A stretch of DNA of 64,000 bases from Nilaparvata lugens (Eukaryota > Arthropoda > Insecta > Hemiptera > Delphacidae): assembly GCF_014356525.2 (NCBI RefSeq), contig NC_052506.1, forward strand, positions 34,935,564-34,999,563, in the 5' to 3' direction. The first letter of the stretch is position 1. The number at the start of each line of letters is the position of its first letter. Under the pieces are notes generated by a model. It was not told where the DNA came from, searched no databases, and saw nothing but the letters and a program-made list of their open reading frames with translations. Below are positions 59,476-64,000 of this stretch, one piece after another. A program made the position numbers and the translations under genes.

Positions 59476-61036
59476 CTGTCCACCAAACTACTTTGTAAAA
59501 TCAATCAATGCACATCATACACTCGATGGACGATGTTCCTATTTACAATGATTCGGATGGGATACGTCGGTCGCTATAATACGAATGATGTTTTTGTGAT
59601 AATTGTGTTCTTTCTGACATGATTTTGACGCTGTTTTACGTAATTGTGTTGGTGACATGATGTCAAGGAGAATGGAGCCCGAAATAAAATCCACTGTGAA
59701 AGCCCAAATGTAAAGCATATGAATTCATTTTACTCAATTTAATAATGACCTGCTATGTGTCTCCAAGATATAAATACTGATTGAAGATATCATGAGTAGT
59801 ATGAAAAGTATAAATATGATACAGGTAATCAAGAAGAACATTAGGTAATGATTTAAGAAGATGAAGACGATACATTAAAGTGTATCTAGTTGAAAGTTGA
59901 GAGAATTTTATGATTAATTGAAAATGTTGAATAATAACAATAACATTACTCTTTCTCTTGATTTTATTATTCTGTGCCCCAATAAAAAATAAAGCTTACC
60001 GAATGAGAGATATTTTTATGCAGTCATTTGTCAATAGGACTAGGTATTTATTGTCTAGATTGATATAAAATTGGTATTGGAATGAAAAAATACGATCAAT
60101 TAACTATTTCATCACATTGGAGTAATAAAATTGTTGATAAATTTAAATGAATCTAATTATTATAGAAATCACTGGTACCCTCTGTACAGTTTTATTTGAA
60201 CCCTACTAGTTTCAGCACTCATGCCATTTTCGAGTGTTTTATGAATTTATCATTAATTAATGATCTCATTATCCAATTGAGTCTTGCAGATTTGCCATTT
60301 AAATATATGATCCATGTTGGTCCATTAGGCATGACTTTTGAATGAATGATTTTCGGGACTGACTGACGAAAACGATTACTATTTATACTCACCAATTCCT
60401 TTATGTTTGAAAACATCTGTTCTAGTCAATGATTTTCGAAAGTGTAGAAGATGAAATGAAATATGAGAGAACTTACTTGCTTTATGTGACAACGTCCGGT
60501 CACGAAAAGCTACCTCAACTGCTATCTGTTGTGGCTCACAAACAGACAAAATTATACTTATTAATAAAAATGCAAAGCAAGAAATGCACAGTTATTTCAA
60601 AGTGTCTGGCAAAATTAAATAGCGTTTATGGTTAATGTCAAGTTAGAGAATAAGAAGCTATATTAGAAAGTAATCTATCCACCAAATTCAAGAGCAAAAT
60701 TAATACGCTTCAATCAAACATGTTAGTAATATTTTCTAACATAGTGAAAATGAAAGAGAACACGCTTCAACAACAACAAACGCCAGAAATACTATTGATC
60801 ATACATTTGAATAAAAGTTGATTGAGTTACATTCATAATGCATAATACATTCATTTATCTCCAAAAGAAGTGCACTAGAGGACTGTAGTACTTACTTGGT
60901 AACAATATAATAGATACCTAGATATACTAAAAGTATATCCAATAATTTTTCAAAGTTGTTGCATTACCTATATAAGAAATTATTCATTTATCTATAATTA
61001 TGCATAATAGTTCTGTCAACCGACATTGATCCTATA

Positions 61037-63226
61037 GTCCAGTCACTATATACATTGGTGCATACAATTTATATTGTAGTTCTGATTTCTTAATATATTA
61101 TTTGGGAACATAGGAGAATTCCAGAACCAATTTCTCCTTGCAAAATTTCCTTGTGCTAGATACACGGTGGCCCAAAAACCTCGTATTTTCGGCTCATTTT
61201 TCAGTTTTGAGCTATTTCTGCTAAATCTCGTAATCGTTCAGAAAAATTTGCTCTCGCCTTTTTTTTAGATTATAAAATTCTGATTAAAATGAGATCATTA
61301 GGAACTCTCTATCTTCAATGAGTACTGAGTTATGATTTTTCAATAATGAGTAAAATTTTAAGAAAAAATCAATTTTGATTAATTTTAGTTTTTGATCAAC
61401 AATATCTTCAGATTGTTACCATTTAGATGTATAATTTAAAATCCCTCTGGGCGTATTTTTGTGCTCTACAATCTGAGATCAGGTACAGCGCTCTATCTCA
61501 TATAGATTCCCAGGTACACCTGACAACAATGCTCCTTGTATTGTGAAAAACACCTAATTTTCAGCTTCAACCATCATCACCAACTACGTAGTCTTCACAT
61601 CGATATTTTGCACAATGACATAAGTTCATGACATTATGTTCTATGAGAATCACCCGTTAGATGCACTTCATTTCAGTATTTCCTAGTGGAGAGGCGCGCT
61701 TAAGGACACCTCAAGGATCAAAATTTCAAACACTTATAACTCCTGACACAATGCTCAGATTTCATCGTACTACACTTCATTCTTCTCAGTTCGTCAAGGC
61801 GGTGTAAAATCATGCATAATAAGTCAAATTCTGTCCAAAAATGGAAAATTTATTGCTGAGTTTACTTAAGCCCATTTTCCAATACACAAAAAAATGGCCA
61901 ATTTCTATATTCAAAAAGCTGCATGTCTTTTGAAATACTTCTGATAAAATTTCCAAATCTAGCGAGGATGTGAAATTGTTCTCCTCTACCCACTCCAATA
62001 AATATTTTTCAATTCCAATACCATTCGAAAGTTACAGAAGATTTCAAAAATGGCGATTTCAGTTTTTACATTTTTTCCGTGGTTTTACTGTTGATCAAGA
62101 GTTTCTAAAACAAGTCTGATACATCATAGAAACTCTCGATTGATTCCAAATTGTAGATAAATTCATCCTCTACGAGCTCAGCTGCCTAAAATCCATATTG
62201 AAACACTTTTCCCTAACATAGAACTGCTAAAACCGTTAATATGATAAAAATATCTACAATTTCTACAATATCTAACAATCAAATCTCATCCTACGAAAAT
62301 ATTTTTCCATAAATCGTTCACAGCAGATGAAAGAGAAAATTCTACTGTACATTTCAAGATCAAATAATGATTTTTTATAATAAGGGGTTACCGAGATACA
62401 TAGCTTTGAATATAGTAATTGGCCATTTTTTGTGTAATGGAAAATGGGCTTAAGTAAACTCAGCAATAAATTTTCCATTTTTGGACCGAATTTGACTTAT
62501 TATGCATGATTTTACACCGCCTTGACGAACTGAGAAGAATGAAGTGTAGTACGATGAAATCTGAGCATTGTGTCAGAAGTTATAAGTGTTTGAAATTTTG
62601 ATCCTTGAGGATTTTGATCCTGAAATGAAGTGCATCTAATGGGTGATTCTCATAGAACATAATCTCAGGAACTTATGACATTGTGCGAAATATCGATGTG
62701 AAGACTATGTAGTTGGTGATGATGGTTGAAGTTGAAAATTAGGTGTTTTTCCCATTATACCTGGGAATCTATATGAGATAGAGCGCTGTACCTGATCTCA
62801 GATTGTAGAGCACAAAAATACGCCCAGAGAGACTTTGAATTATACATCTAACTAAATGGTAACAATCGGAAGATATTATTGATAAAAAATTAAAATTCAT
62901 CAGAATTGATTTTTTCTTTTAATTTTACTCATTAAAAAAAAATATAACTCAGTACTCATTGGAGATAGAGAGTTCCGAATGATCTCATTTTATTCAGAAT
63001 TTTATAATCTAAAAAAAGACGAGAGCAAATTTTTCTGTCCGATTACGAGATTTGGCAGAAATAGCTCAAAACTGAAAAATGAGCCGAAAATACGAGGTTT
63101 TTGGGCCACCTGTATCTAGCACAAGAAAATTTTGCATGAAGAAATTGGTTCTGGACTTCTCCTATGTTCCCAAATAATATATAAATTGCAAGCACACCCC
63201 CTTTTTTATGTCTATATTGACTGGAC
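61037..63226. mobile_element. Large foldback element, copy C
   Basis: Counterpart of 2258-4441 and 47287-49478, with the same GTCCAGTCA/TGACTGGAC ends and TA borders. Confidence 0.8.
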
Positions 63227-64000
63227 TACTAGTAAAGCTGGGTTTATGCCGTCGTCGACCACGACAGGGTGAGGATCTCAGATTGGATGGATTTCAATTT
63301 GTCTAAATAACCTGAAAGATTATGTTCAATTATGTTTTAATGAGGGAGGTTGAGTTTATACTTTTTTATTCTTTTAAATGGCAATATGTTGATATTATTA
63401 TAAATGTTAGATTCTTCAATAATAAACACAAATATAATGAAAAGTTATTTGATCAGCTGTTTTAGCACACTTGAAATTTGGACAATATGAATGTCAACAA
63501 TGCATGCCGTCGTCGACTGTGGAAATTTACGCATAAAGGAAAACGTACCTTTTGTTGGTATACGTCGGATCTGTCATACAGCTCCTAATTATTTCGTCAA
63601 TAACAGGTGGAATAAAAAAGATTTATAATTAAAATTGATGACTCTCCAAAGAGGTATAATGGAAATGATTCAAAGTCTTATCACATCCTAACTAAATACA
63701 ATTTAAAATTAGATTTTCCATCCGAAATATCAACTCCAATTATTTTAATGAATAATATTTTGAGTATAAATGAATCAATAAATGAATTATGATTTATTAG
63801 CTACCATGTCATGTGCATTATAGACAAATGATATGGAATGTAATGTGTTCTATTTGAGGGTTTTTAGTGTTGATTATAACTCAAGGTATCTGTTCTTCAT
63901 CTCTATAGTTAGACATGGAAAAAACAATGGAGAAAAAAGAATAGGTGAATGGGCTCAACAGCCTATATTAAAAAATTGAAGGAATGTAGATATAGGAGGT

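Larger units (their letters stand above)
58581..64000. repeat. Segmental duplication copy C (continues beyond the window)
   Basis: It matches 44813-50252 in B and, from 58778, 1-5214 in A. It shares some variants with A (GAGTTCGAG and CTCGAGG in the exon; no ATGAAA insert near 58830) and others with B (CTCGCCTTTTTTTTAG; CACCTCAAGGATC). It is therefore not simply a copy of either. It begins at the gap edge, so an assembly cause is possible. Confidence 0.93.

Overview
The window is AT-rich, intron-bearing eukaryotic DNA and looks like insect nuclear sequence. Short exons sit between long introns with GT/AG boundaries, and DNA transposons, MITE-like palindromes, LINE fragments and a tRNA-derived SINE are frequent. 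The gene set and repeat style suggest a hemipteran, perhaps a planthopper; that is inference, because no marker gene settles it. Two runs of exactly 100 N (11652-11751 and 58481-58580) are contig joins, so the window is three contigs placed next to each other.

Three conserved genes can be assembled exon by exon. (1) A mitochondrial ornithine carrier (SLC25A15/ORNT type) on the minus strand, 57738 to 42977, has five visible exons and lacks its first. (2) PIGA, the GlcNAc-phosphatidylinositol transferase catalytic subunit that starts GPI-anchor synthesis, lies on the minus strand from 29208 to 18411; nine exons are visible and intron phases agree at every junction. (3) RpL39 on the plus strand, 31307 to 36284, is complete at 51 codons in three exons. 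PIGA and RpL39 are divergent.

An approximately 11 kb segment occurs three times: A (1-10912), B (44813-55954) and C (58581 to the window end). The copies are nearly identical. They carry ornithine-carrier exons (A and B), an unrecognised but apparently coding minus-strand exon (A, B and C), and one member of a large foldback family. Only B sits inside a carrier gene that can be read on both sides. A and C each lie on a different contig, so real duplication and unpurged haplotype sequence are both possible.

The most informative accessory structures are: a Sola-like DNA transposon (39038-42534) with 30-bp terminal inverted repeats (TIRs), an AAAT target duplication and a decayed DDE-type transposase; five copies of a 2-3 kb foldback family whose ends start GTCCA; a short Helitron (25432-26256) built on internal tandem repeats; nested insertions that disrupt the foldbacks (a 307-bp Harbinger-like MITE with TTA duplications and a LINE 3' end with GGGATG duplications); and a tRNA-headed SINE with an adjacent inverted copy at 38.0-38.6 kb. 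Most remaining sequence is AT-rich intron or intergenic DNA with no gene I can support.
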